A stretch of DNA of 64,000 nucleotides. Source: Tremella fuciformis. Its lineage: Eukaryota; Basidiomycota; Tremellomycetes; Tremellales; Tremellaceae. Below, piece after piece: positions 32,373-44,788 of this stretch. A program made the translations under genes and the position numbers. The notes under the pieces were generated by a model. It did not search any database. It was not told the origin of the DNA and saw only the letters and a list, made by a program, of their open reading frames with translations. Location: contig CP136493.1 of NCBI GenBank assembly GCA_032768795.1, positions 1,674,001 to 1,738,000 of the forward strand. Reading direction: 5' to 3'. Numbering within the stretch: position 1 is the stretch's first letter; each line of letters begins with the position of its first letter.

Positions 32373-33255
32373 TCAGAACGCTTTCTTCTCCAGCTGAGCG
32401 ACTTGGTCTCGCTTCAGCACGGCGAGTATGCGAGACGCCATGTGCAAGGCCATCCCGAGGGGAATGACGAGCCACGGTCCGTACGTGCCCATGATGATGG
32501 CGAGCTCGGAGGTGCTGAGCGGGGGCTGGGTGGGGTAGGTGAAGACGGCGTGGGTGACAGGTACCATGGATGTCGCTGCGGACGCGCCGTACGCGAGGAG
32601 TAAAGCTGCTGTCAGCGACTAGAACGTTGTATGATCTCATTCAGGCCAAGGAAGGCTCACGCCATACACGCGGGTCATCTGCGGGTCAGCATGCCATCTC
32701 AGAAGATTTGATTGGAACACGGATAGGCAGGACGGGGAGGCGTGACTCACTGCGCCACAGGCCCACAGCTCCAACGGCAAAACAAGGAACCTGGAATGCT
32801 CCCTCGAGAAGGATGAGCGTCCTCAGCCATCCCCAGTCCCCCTCGGGGCCAAACACCGCGCCCTTCATTATTGGGTCGCGGGTCATCTGGATGTAGGTGG
32901 CCACGATGCCCGGTACGGGCGTGCGCGCGAGCACCCATGCCGGGTAGAGGCACGAGACGTCGAACAGGAGCGAGATGGGCTGGGCGCGTCAGCGACTCCC
33001 ATCTTCCTCTCCTTATTGGGTTTGACCAGTATGCTGGTGCTGTACGGGGCAGGAGGGGTCAGATCTGGGCAGAGGTTTGTCCGCGTGGCTGGAATGAAGA
33101 GCCTCGGAAGGAACAACTGATTAGGTGGATCATCACGACAGGTATTCAAGGGGAGTGGAGTGGACGGGGGGACGCACGATGTGGATGACGCAGAACCAGA
33201 ACCACAATCGGTCGAGACCCCTATTGGCCCAGCGGGACCCGGCGGTGGTGGCCAT
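32373..33255 (-). CDS. EXPERA-domain membrane protein (TMEM97/MAC30-like)
   Basis: ER membrane protein related to the sigma-2 receptor TMEM97 and to sterol isomerase-type EXPERA proteins. Exon 1 (33177-33255) reads MATTAGSRWANRGLDRLWFW and FCVIHI, the first transmembrane helix. Later exons give DVSCLYPAWVLARTP, TYIQMTRDPIMKGAVFGPEG, LILLEGAFQVPCFAVGAVGL and finally TYPTQPPLSTSELAIIMGTY with a last helix and a basic C-terminus ending LEKKAF, which looks like a KKxx ER-retrieval signal. At least three introns interrupt it. Four helices and order fit the family. Shares a 205-bp divergent promoter with PHF5A. The ligand or enzymatic role in fungi is not established. Confidence 0.8.
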
Positions 33256-33460
33256 CTCGCCCACACCTTTCTTGCAAGCAACTGCAACGAAGGCAAGTGA
33301 GCAGTTTCGACCTCTCGTACGTTCTGGTACACGCTCGCCTCGCCGGCGTCGCCGAGGAAAGGAGACAGTTTACGTAAACATGAGATTCGCCGCCGAGCGA
33401 GACGATAGAGGACTGCAGGGTTATTCAGCCGTCTCAACTCTACATCCACAGCAACGCAAC

Positions 33461-34118
33461 ATGGTGAGTTGACCGAGGATGAGCAGTGAGGAGGAGGTGG
33501 CTAACGATGTAGTCCAAGCATCACCCGGATTTGCTCATGTGTCGACGCCAGCCGGGCATCGCCATCGGGCGCATGTGCGAGAAGTGCGATGGCAAGTGGT
33601 GAGTCCAAGTTTCATACTCCTTCTTGCTAGTCATCCGGCGAGGATGTTTAGCTAGCTGCGTGGCAGGACAGGAGATCGTGTCGTAGTAGGAATGCAGTGA
33701 AGCAGGCGCTGACGCACAGCCCGATCTGCGACTCGTACGTCCGCCCAATGACCCTCGTGCGGATATGCGACGAGTGCTCGTTCGGCGCGACGTCGAGCAA
33801 ATGCATCATCTGCGGCAGCCCGGCCATATCAGACGCCTACTACTGCACCGAGTGCACGCGGCTCGAGAAGGACAGGGACGGGTGTCCGAAGATTATCAAT
33901 ATGGGCGCGAGCAGGGTAGATGCGTTTTACGAGCGAAAGAAGCTTGGGTGAGTCTGCCGACTGCCGAGCGCAGCGAGGCATTGTCCGTGCCATAGCCATA
34001 GCCATAGCCATGGCGATGGCGAGCCTATGGCTGCGACACAGCCTCGATGAGCTCTCTCAGAATGGAGCTGACTTGCAGTATACAGTCTGGCCAAGGAGGT
34101 GGTTTCAAGCGCGGCTGA
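33461..34118 (+). CDS. RDS3: PHF5A/Rds3, SF3b subunit of U2 snRNP
   Basis: Small zinc-knot protein of the SF3b complex that positions the branch-point adenosine. The first coding exon is just the ATG (33461-33463), then 33513-33598, 33720-33947 and 34079-34118. The joined protein, 118 aa, reads [58 protein letters not shown] and [20 protein letters not shown], with every CxxC pair of the family conserved. The last exon restores a GGGFKRG tail; without it the frame stops after KKLG, too early for the family. The third intron contains a CCATAG short repeat near 33990-34010. Confidence 0.93.
33991..34014 (+). repeat. CCATAG tandem repeat inside a PHF5A intron
   Basis: Three to four copies of CATAGC within the 131-nt third intron of the PHF5A gene. 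Confidence 0.5.
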
Positions 34119-34251
34119 GACCCTACGACCAAGACTCCCCCTCTCTGCTCTTCTGGCGCCCGATCCACCACTGTTTGTAGGACGTACCATGCATACATCA
34201 AACAACCAAGATGTCTCTGATCACCTGCCCAGTGTCCCGCCCAGTGTCCCG

Positions 34252-36717
34252 CTAGCTCACAAAGAACAGCGCATTCACCAGCACCCACACCACACCCGCA
34301 GGCCACGCCACAGCCCACGTCTCTCGCCAGCTCTTGCCGACAACGCCGTTCCGTGCTCGCCACAACCAACCCGCGAAGCCCCACATACCCCTCACGAGTC
34401 GCATCACTCCGCCGCGCTTGGGTCCGGGACCCTGGCCAGGCAGGGGGATGCTGTCCACCATCAGTCCCAGCACCGTCTTGTCCTTGGCCTTGGCCGCGGC
34501 AGACCAGTCCGACGTAGACAGCATGCGTGGCATTGTCACTCGCCGAGGGTTGGCAGGTGGTAGTGGTATCCCTGACGGTCCACCATTGGAGATGCCCAGA
34601 CCGCCAGGCTGGTGATACCCCTGGAAACCCTGGGGCGGGAGGTAACTCCCGTTCGAACTGGTGGGCGTCATAGAAATGGCAGACGATACCCGGCGTATAG
34701 AGTGTGTCGATTGTTGAGCCGCAAAGCCAGGTCCTAGACTCGGCGACGACAGGCCCAGACCGATTTGTCTTTCTTGGCCTGGTAATGGCAAAAAGTACGA
34801 ATTTGGCTCGGCTGTCAGCGGCGCGTTGTGGTCTTTCCCTGAGTGCATGTAAATGTAGGACGACCGCCGAGAGAGACTTGGCGAGTCGTTGCCGCCATTT
34901 GTCGATGGCGCATAGTGAGACTCCTCATCCTCAGTGATGACACCGTTCGAGTTGCCCCATGCAGACGCCGTCTTCTCATCGAAAGAAACTCTAGGGGTCA
35001 AGGTCGGAGAGACGGGCGCAGACCGTGAGGAATGTCGGCTTGTGGGGGTGTCGAGGGACATGCCAAATGACGGCAATCGAGCTGATCGTGGTTGCATTTG
35101 AGCATTCGCGGAAAGTTGCTGACTGGATTTCCGACTGGGAAGGGTGAGAGGGACTGGCCGATCGGACAGACGACGGCCCGTCACCGCTGCCTGAGGCATC
35201 TGCTCGGAAGACTGCAGATTCGGACTGAAACGCGATTTCAGGTCGCCATACAGATGTGATAGCCCGAGGCCATTCGACATGTGCCAAGCGGTGCGGATGT
35301 TGGTGATAAGGAGGTATAGGATGGTGGCAAGGGCAAGCGGTAGATAGACCCGGTTGTACACTCCCAGCTGATCGGGCAAGAAGCATGGACGGTCCGCATG
35401 AGTTACGGGTTTAGTCAATTCCGAGAACTGCGTTGTGGGCGGGGGGATCAAGGAAAGCAGCTGAAAGCCTGGTCGCCGTATGCCCATCGACGACGAGAAC
35501 GACTTGACCGTCACCTCCCTGATTCCTCGCTGATGGGTATATTCGCAGTAGTCGTGATCGTCTCCTGAGAATACCACTGAAGGCTTGATCTGATCAAGTA
35601 AGAATCGCGAGGTTTCGCTGCCTAGGAGGTTCTGGTATCCTGGACCGGCACCTTTGAGGATGCGGCCGCGCTCGCGTAAAGGTCCACACGAATGAGCTTC
35701 GGGACGTGCAAGGGGGATATGGGAGATGAGGATAGTGGGGCCTAGGTGGTCTTCTGCAGGATGAGCCATGTTAGGAGGCTTATAGTTCAAACGCACCTTC
35801 GCCGAGGGCTTTGACAAACTCGATGACCCCGCCCTCAACGCCGTCCCATTCTCCAAACTGCATCTCCGCAGCATAGCGCCTATAGTCTTCCTCCACCAGG
35901 CCGACGGCATCCAGCAAGATCAAGCTGTGATTGGCGATGGGCAAAATGGCATTCGGCGGGGAGAAATGCCGTGCGTATCTATCCCTGGCATGTGGGGAAA
36001 AGAGGCGATTCGGGCCTAGAGGTAGATCGTGATTGCCCGGTACATAGAACATCGGCACCGAGGGAGGTAAGCGAAAAATAGACCTGAACAATGCGACGTA
36101 GTCGTCATATCTGCCATGAGCCTTTTGCGTCTGCATAGGCAATCAGACGACTCACTCCTGTTCGGACATGACGCCCCGACCCCAGTCCAACATGTCCCCC
36201 AGCACCAAGACCACGTCTACCCTTCCCAGCCGCATCACGACGTTCCAGCTCTTGCGCATGAACAGCTCGTCCATCCCTTGCCGCAAAAAGTTGATCCATG
36301 GTCGAGATTCTGGAGGGTAGGATAGCTTGGGATGCGGGACATGTGGATCGGCAAGCAATACGACGTGTGTCGGAGACTCGGAGCCGGGCATGCGTAGCAG
36401 TTGCGCGTCCGGAAAACGACATGAAGAAAGGGAGGAGAAGAACTGTGGTGTCAATCATGCGGCCTCTGAGCCTGAGACGAACAGCCAGCTCACCTCGCCG
36501 ACCTGGGATGTCAGCTGGGATAGTCACAAAAGCCTGAGCAGCTCACCTCGTACCATATCACCAGAACCACCCAGCCGAACCTCAAGAACAAGAGCTGGGT
36601 GCCTCTGCTCCGCAATCCTGACCGCCGCCCTTTACTCGGTCCGACGACCACCGAGAGATGCTGCCCCGCATTTTGAGCAATCTTGGGCGAGCGACTGAGG
36701 CGGGGCGAGTCGAGCAT
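34252..36717 (-). CDS. Cdc1/Ted1-type ER metallophosphoesterase
   Basis: Member of the Cdc1/Ted1/PGAP5 family, Mn-dependent ER enzymes that trim ethanolamine phosphate from GPI anchors. Five exons (36547-36717, 36494-36502, 36156-36442, 35797-36110, 34252-35753) give 760 aa. The N-terminal helix is LLFLRFGWVVLVIWYE; a 9-nt microexon (VGE) joins it to FFSSLSSCRFPD. Phosphoesterase motifs appear in order: LLADPHVPHPKLSYP (D-x-H), VVLVLGDMLDWGR (GD), FYVPGNHDLPLG (GNHD), ILISHIPLARPEA and SVVFSGDDHDYCEY (G-x-H equivalent). Further hydrophobic segments (YLPLALATILYLLITNI and one at the C-terminus) frame a 350-residue Ser/Pro-rich insert. It ends NALFFVS. Confidence 0.87.
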
Positions 36718-37474
36718 GCGAGCGCAAGGGTCGTAGTCGGGGCGTAGAACCTGTTCTATACAGTTGAGAGAGACCAAACTGAAATGCCGGGCTATCGGGG
36801 TCTATACACACGGGCAGCTTTGCGGAAGGAGGGGGAGTGAGTCACACAAGTGACGATGGCCGGTGATGGCGGCGATCGTATCCGAGTTGGAATTGAATCG
36901 TACACGGCTTGCTCTAGTCGAAATGAACAGAGAGATGGGACTGCTACCACTGTGATTTGTTACACGGTCGAGACGATGAATGAATACAATGAATAGACTT
37001 TGCAGGAATCGACGCGACTCTTTCACTCCCTCACACCTTGGCGTCCAATGCCGCGTGCTAGCCTGCGGCTGAAGCTCTCGCACGCCTATCTCTGCTGACG
37101 GGCGGTGTTTGCGGGGTTATGACGGCACACAGTTGATGTGGCATACTGGTGTAGTCGGTCTCTAACGTCATAGGACGAAACGGGGGGGCTGCGGCCATTC
37201 CCCTCTCCCCTTTTCTCCCACGTCGTCGTCGTCGTCATAGCCTCTCCCCCTCCTATTCATCCATCCATCCTTCATTTCTGATTGTCACTCTTGTTGGAAT
37301 CAGCTCGTATTCCACTACAACAGCTCACGCTCTACCTCCTCGCAACAGCACCGCCTGCCAACCACCTCCCACTTTGACAAGGTGAGTCGCGCCTTCTTAC
37401 CTCGCCGCGTAATTCACCATCTCTCGGGAGAACCGACACGCGGATGAGCAAACGCTGATACATTTCCCTCGCAG
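36718..37474. other. Divergent promoter region with YOP1 5'UTR intron
   Basis: Lies between the Cdc1-like gene and YOP1. The YOP1 leader contains a GT-AG intron at 37382-37474 whose GCAG abuts the start codon. The stretch 37190-37260 is pyrimidine-rich with GTCGTC repeats, typical of a fungal promoter. Confidence 0.6.
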
Positions 37475-38313
<839 letters not shown>

Positions 38314-38606
38314 GGGGTGTTCCGACGTTCACGCGCGTTCGCTTTCTTCCGATGATGATCATGTCCGACGATTGAGAAACTACACGAAGCGACGAAGAAC
38401 GATCTCCCCTCTACTCCAGACTCTCCCTCCCCTCCTACCTCCAACCTATGATATCCGCAGAGTGTGATGTGCAGAAGGATAATGCAAATGATGATGGCGG
38501 CCTCGGACGGGCAGGCGTACTGACACCACTGACGTGTTGCATGATACGCTAAAGATGGACAGATGCAACATATAATCGTGACATCTATATACAGACCCGA
38601 AAGGGC

Positions 38607-39994
38607 TTACATGACTTTGGCCTCTTTGGCCACGAGCTGATAATCGCACAGCCGGAGCAAGTTGCGCTGCAGCATGGCGATGGTCATGACGCCCACACTG
38701 GGCACATAGATGCCCGCGCGATCACGCACGTCGCTCTCAAAGTTCTTCTCGCCAGCTACGTTGACGCACACGCAGCCGTCTTTCAATTGCGCCGTCGGCA
38801 CCTTGTACGACTGCGACGGCACGGCCGAGATGACGACGTCGGATATGCTCAGCACTTGTTGCAGCGTGAGTGTTGTGGGCGATACGACGTGGTGCGGGTT
38901 GTACTTTGACGAGCTGAGCGCCGCGTCCGCAGACGGAGAGCTCTCGGTGGGCGAGCCGCCCGGTGCCGAGGGGCGCTTGGAGAACTCGACGATAGCTGGA
39001 TCATCAGCCCTTCCCCCAGGAAGCTTCTCCACAGCAGGGGGACGCACAGTCAATGTCGACGCTCAGGACCCTCGCGCCGTCGTTCGCCAGCAGCGCGGCC
39101 AGCGGTCGGCCGACCACCTCGCTTCTGTTGATGACGGTGACGACCTTGCCGCGGGCGCGGTCGCCGTACTCGAGCATGCGGTTGTACACCCCCAGGTGCT
39201 CGAGCACCTTGACGATCGCCAGCGGGGTGCACGGGAGGATGGACTTGACTGTCCCGGGGGGCGGGGGCGCCTCTTGGCCCGGCTTGAGCAGCGGTTGCGG
39301 GAGGTGCGAGGCGGGGATGGGGCGCAGGGTGAGGGGAGAGATGAAGCGGATGCTGCGCGCGAGCGAGCGTCAGCGAGCCCCCACAGCGGCAGCGAGGTAG
39401 GGACTCACTTGTGGTAGAGGTTGAAGAGGAACTGGTGGTTCAGCCCCTCGACGTCCTTGAGCGGGCTGACGACCGACTGGAGGTACTGGTCCTGCTCGTC
39501 AGCTGCGGTCGTGACAATTGGCAAGCAGCAGACCTGGCGGCCGCCGTAGATGGGGTAATAGACCATGATACCATCCACGTCCGTGTCGTCGTTGGCCTGA
39601 CATCAGCACCCTCTCCCAGCTGTGCGGTTCCGGTGCACACCTCGAGGATGGCCTCTTCGACGTCGATGCCCACACCCTCGCCGTCCATGCCTTTGCGCGC
39701 CTCGCCCACCAGGCGCAGCTCAAAGTTGATGCCGATCTGCTCGCACGCCTTCTTGGTGAACTGCCGTCAGCCCATTCAGCAACGCTGGGAGCAGTGTCAA
39801 GTGGAGTGGAGTGGAGGGGGGCTCACCTCGGCGTACGTCCGCGCGTCCTCTTTGGGCGTGGCGAGGATGCCCACGAGGTGCGGGGCGCGCTGCGCGAAGC
39901 GCTCGCTGGACATGGCGTTGAGGAGCTCCGTCTTGAATGGTATGTGCACTTTCGAGGCGGGCACCTGGATGCCCTGCGGGGCGGGGCCGGACAT
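38607..39994 (-). CDS. MTD1: Methylenetetrahydrofolate dehydrogenase (NAD+)
   Basis: Cytosolic NAD-dependent oxidation of 5,10-methylene-THF to methenyl-THF in one-carbon metabolism. The start ATG is at 39994 (MSGPAPQGIQVPASKVHIPF). About seven exons with short introns encode HLVGILATPKEDARTYAE, ACEQIGINFELRLVGEARKG, DVDGIMVYYPIYGGRQDQYL, SVVSPLKDVEGLNHQFLFNL, PCTPLAIVKVLEHLGVYNR and the NAD-binding segment GKVVTVINRSEVVGRPLAAL. The C-terminal half has SISDVVISAVPSQSYKVP and GVCVNVAGEKNFESDV-like residues and ends VAKEAKVM. Monofunctional like yeast Mtd1: no cyclohydrolase lysine motif or synthetase domain. Converges with YOP1. Confidence 0.9.
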
Positions 39995-40858
39995 GCTTGC
40001 TGCCTAGATCCGGGCGGCCGTCTGCGGCTGCCTCTGCGTCTAATGAATAGCTCGGCGGGTCAGGGAGATGGATTATGATGTAAGTGTGGGTAGAAGCGCA
40101 GAGCGTCGAGATAGGGGTGAGGGTGAGGGGCCGGCGAGAAGCGTCGCGAGAAGCACAGACCGAAGGCCGAAGAGAAGGCGGTCGAGCCGGCGAGCCAGGA
40201 GGAAGGCGACGCGAGCCGACACGACACGGGCGACGCGGACGACGCTAAATGACCTCCTGGGAGGCGGGGGGGGGACAAAGGATTCGAGTAACGCTACGGC
40301 CTGGCAAGACTAGCATCCAGACTTTTCGTCTCGTCGGTGAAGCTTGCGATGGACGGGAAATTTTGATCCCGTCGCCGAGGCGCGGACACAGCAACGATCA
40401 GAGGCTATGGTATGTCCAGAAGTGCACCATGCACCATGCATACAAGAGCCAGTGGTCTTGCGGCAGCGTTATCAGTGATGATGACTGACCTTCTCACTTG
40501 TGACACTTCCCGGCCAACGCGGCGTTTATCAAGATCTCCCTTCATACTCGGGGCGTTTCGACGCCCTCACGCTCGCCGGCTTGATACCGAAACACCCATG
40601 CTGTGACGGAAGGCCCACCCCGCCTGGATGCGGCAAGTTCAGACATGGACCAATGCAGCGTATGCATGTACTGTTGCTTGGCGCACAGCATCGAGGCGAA
40701 TGATAAATGAAACGGTAGCGGTACACAGAGCTATAGAGTGGCATGCAGTCGAGGCAGCGTGCAGGATACAGAGACCGGTAATGCTATGACAACGTTGATC
40801 GTAAGGGTAGGCGGGATGATGTAGGGTAGGGTAATGCAGTGTGGTATCGCAGTGCAGG
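39995..40858. other. Intergenic between two minus-strand genes
   Basis: Holds the presumed MTD1 promoter and the 3' UTR of the SAP-TKL kinase. Short open frames without motifs; a G-run lies near 40265. Confidence 0.4.
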
Positions 40859-43800
40859 CTAGCACTCTTGCAGCAGTGCCTCGAGATCAGCCACGACATC
40901 CGTCATGGTCGGGCGCTCCGCCGGGTCTTGGTGCCACATGCGCTCCATGAGGTTGACCGGCTCGACGCCCCAGTGCTTGCGCAGGCCGGCGATGCTGGGA
41001 CGACGCTGCTTGGAGCCGACCGCATCGTAGATGTAATGCTCGTTGTGTCCTTCCCAGGGGTACTTCTTCTCGCCAATCCACCCGGACATCATCTCCCAAT
41101 ACACCATGGCCGCGCTGAACACGTCTACCTTGTAGTCGTACCGCGGCGCCGGGTGCCAGAGCTCGGGCGCCTGCCAGTTGACCGTCCCGACGAGCGACTT
41201 GATCATGCTTCGCGTGCTGCGCTTGACGCGCGCAAGGCCAAAGTCGCCCACCTTGGCCTGGCCGGCGCGATTGATCAGGATGTTGGACGACTTGCAGTCA
41301 CGATGAATGATCGACGGCTTGCGGGTGTGCAGATATTCGAACCCACGGGCGATGTCGAGCATGAGACCGAGCAGCCGCTTGAGGGAAGGCGTAGGTACAT
41401 TGCGGATGTAGTCGAAGAGATCGCCGTTCTCGCACAACTCGGACACGAGCATGCACGGGACGGAGCCGTTGTCGTCCGGGATGCAGATGCCCCTGAACCG
41501 CACGATGTTGGGATGAGAGAACTCGGCGAGGAGCTTGAGTTCGCGGATGTCCATTTCACTGAGGTGTTCGCGGAACTCGGAGACAGCCACTTTGCGTCCG
41601 CGGTACTTGCCCACGTAGACATCCTTGAAGCCTCCACTACCGATCTTCTCGAGCTTGACGAGCTGTTCAGGCTTGATCATCGAGTCTTCCAAACCCAGCT
41701 CGGCCAGGTCGAGATTCAACTCGGCCTCGTTGGCGCGCTTGGACTCATCAGATGGGGGCGGAGTGGCAGGATCCGCAGCATGAACATGATCTCGCAGAAG
41801 CACAGGAGTCGCCTTGCCAGACACGTGCACATGACTGCCGACAGCATGGATGATCTTGCCGGTCGGGGGTGGGGAGGGTCTTGCAGTGGCTTGCGAAGAT
41901 GTGGTCGACATGGTCTCCGTCATCTGCTGCTCGTCACGCCATTCAAGTAGAGCTCTGGCTAGTTGAGGTTTGGTCCCGCCCACCTCGATACCGCGCGCTT
42001 CGCACATCTGGACGAGCTCGTCTCGGAGAAGTCGAGTGAGAGAAGTGACGGTCGCCTCGGACAGGTCGAAGTCTGCCTCGAAGGAGTCGTCGTCCTCTTC
42101 TTCATCTTCATCCTCGTCGTCCTCGTCTTCCACCTCCATGTCGGGGTCGTCGATTGCCTCTTGCCTTAGACGTTTCTTCCGCGTCTGCATGACTCCAAAG
42201 GCTTTGCCAGATCGTGTCGTCCGTACAGCTTCATCCTCATCGGCGGATCCGTTTGGCAAGGTGGTCAGGCTGCTTTCATCACTGGACGAATCGTCAATCA
42301 AAATGGGCGACGTCCTCGAGCTACGTCGCGCGTGGCGTTTCGACGGGCTTTTGTTATCGGCGGAGCCCGGTCTGCTCGCTCTAGCCTGAGCACGGGTCAG
42401 ATGCCCCGATGATGGCCTACTCGCATCTTCATCGATAGCCTCAGGCTCTTCGACCAAGTCGTCATTACCCGTGAAGTCTAAGTCCATGCCGTCCTCGTCG
42501 CTCTCGATGTCCTTGAGTGCGCCCTTGGCTTTGGCTTTAGCTGCACGAGAGGGCAGCATACGTGACTCGCCTATACTCATCAACGATGCGTCCGAGTTTG
42601 TACGATCTCGGGCTCTCGTGCGACTGCTAGGACCGGGGCTGGCATCGTCCTCAGCCTCATCTTCGGCGTCTGCTTCGGCTTCATCGTGTAAAGGCGCCAC
42701 TAGGAAGCTGCGCGTGCGTGGCCGAAGACGCTGTATCAGGGGCGTCGGATCTGCCTCTTCGTCCGTCTCTTCAATCTCGCCATCCACAGTCTCTTCGTCA
42801 GCCGAGGCACTGCCTGACGTTCGCGCTTTTGCCGATTCTAAGCGTCGGGCAGGGGTATACCCTCGAGGATGAGAAGGCTTGCGCAAACGCCGTGGGGTCT
42901 GACGCGTAGTAGACTCGTGAGGATCTGAGTCGGTTGTGGTGTACGCCGAAGAGTTAGTGGATGATCGCCTGACGTGTCGCAAAAGACCATTGGCAGGACT
43001 TTTGACATCATCGCCAAATCTCGCTTTCCGCGCTTCGGCCCCTCCCACGTTTTTGCTTCTTGCGTACGTTCTTCGAAGACGTTTTTCTTTTGCGCCAACT
43101 TGTTTCCGCGTGACGGAGCGAAGTAGAGAGGGATCGCCACGGGCACGCGAACGTGTAAGGACGATTGCACGAGGTGTTGCGTCAGTGTCGAGGCGGCTTC
43201 GGGTACCCGAGTTGGACGACGAGGATGAGGGTGGAGAGACTGGAACAGAGCTGGTCGTGCCGCTTAGTCGCTTGATCTCGAAAGCAGCTTCAAGGGCAGC
43301 TTTGCGGGGAGATGGACCGGGAGACGGCCTTTGACTAGAGGTCGCTCGCTTCTAGGTGAGCACGAATCTGAGCAGTCCTGTAGAGCTGCACTCACAGCAG
43401 CAATGAGGCCGTCAACTAGATCCTTCTTGCCCATGCCACCGTCCGCGTCCTCGTCGCCGGTCGATATCGAGTCCCAATCGTCCCCGAGTTCCCACATTCC
43501 AGCAACTTTCCAGAGGCGGATCAGTTCGGCCTTCCGTAGTCGAAGTAGAGCATAGGCAGGTGCATCTCTGAGTAAGTGTTGATCGCCTTACACATCAGCC
43601 TCCGCAAGTTTCCTAAAGCTGCTCACTATCTGCAATGTATTCTGGCTCGGTCTCGTCCTCGTCCATCTCCACCCAGCTGGAAGTATCTGACCAGGTCTCG
43701 TCTCGTCTCTTCCTCTTGCGAGGACTGGATTCATCTGCCTCTTCCAGCTCAAACACGTCTAAAGGCCTCGCCTTGCCCTTGCCCTTGACATCGGCATGGC

Positions 43801-44113
43801 CTCGACTCCTTCGGAGCAGCCTGTCGGGGCGATTAACCATCTGCAACCCGATCTCCGAGCTGAGGGGCATGGTGTGCCGTCGCCTAGTGGTCGTCGAGCT
43901 CTCCGCCTCGGACGACGAGTCGCTGGTCGGCGTGTCCTCATCCTCGGTGTCAATCGCATTGATCGGTCGAGCGGCAAGCGCCGAAGATCCCACTCTTCTC
44001 CTTTTGCCGTATCTGCCTGCGGTGGTAATGGAGTACCGGGGCTTGAGGGGTGAAGCGGTCTTTCTGGGCGAGCCGACAAAGTGCTGGCTGCGAGTCCGGA
44101 TGAGTCGGTTCAT
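40859..44113 (-). CDS. SAP-motif tyrosine kinase-like (TKL) kinase lacking the VAIK lysine
   Basis: Three exons (43627-44113, 43396-43565, 40859-43351) give 1,049 aa. Start is the ATG at 44113 (MNRLIRTRSQHFVGSPRK). The N-terminal 700 residues are basic and Ser/Asp/Glu-rich, with two SAP-like helix pairs: one around LLRLRKAELIRLWKVAGMW, the other ATVTSLTRLLRDELVQMCEA with GGTKPQLARALLEW. SAP motifs bind DNA or chromatin, so a nuclear role is likely. The C-terminal kinase is of TKL type: KIGSGGFKDVYVGKYRG, IIHRDCKSSNILINRAG, VGDFGLARVKRST and VGTVNWQAPELW. In the beta3 strand the sequence is KVAVSEF, serine where the ATP-anchoring lysine normally stands; the alphaC glutamate (RELKLL), HRD and DFG are kept. 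It may be an atypical or weak kinase. Confidence 0.8.
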
Positions 44114-44788
44114 CTCCACACGTCGCCCACCCTGCGCCGCCACCACCTCGAGGGTGAATGACAAAATGAATATGCGAGAATCGAAGAATGGAAGGCTTCA
44201 AGGTCGCGTCCGGTCGGTGAAGAAGCTGGTTCGGCTTCAGGGTTGCCAATGGGGCCCGGTGATGAGACGGGGCGGATGATCGGACCTCGGGTTCTACCGT
44301 CCTTTTATGCATGCAAAGTCGTCATAAAAACCGTCGGATCGCATGGCGCTCAGTCGGGGTCGTCCATTCGTATGCTCACATGCCAGACATGGTCGAGAGT
44401 ATGCAGTGACAAACGTCGGAGATGCTATGCTGAGAAAGGTGTGGTTACAAAATCTATCCTAATCATTAAACAACCAAGTCGAAAAGCCTCCTAGTTACCC
44501 TGACGTGTCGTCTGAAAGATCGGGATCTACGGTGTCATCGTGCCTGAAACGTGGGCCACGTGGTCTGCCGTGGAGGAATTCGCCTGGGCTGTCAGACCCG
44601 TCGCTGCTTCAGAACTTTCAGACGAAACAAGGCAGCAGAAGCCTGACAAGGATGTCGAGCGCGCAGGGAAGCTCTGGAAAGCTGTACGCTGTGGCAGACT
44701 GTGAGTGCACCGCTTGTTGGGCGTCCCGTTTACCGTCACGGATCTCATGGAGCAAGAGCTCGCTTTCCATTCTCCCCCCGAGATCTTC
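44114..44788. other. Divergent promoter region, no gene seen
   Basis: Between the SAP-TKL kinase and the UPF0045 gene. Only short frames; presumably two promoters. Confidence 0.4.
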
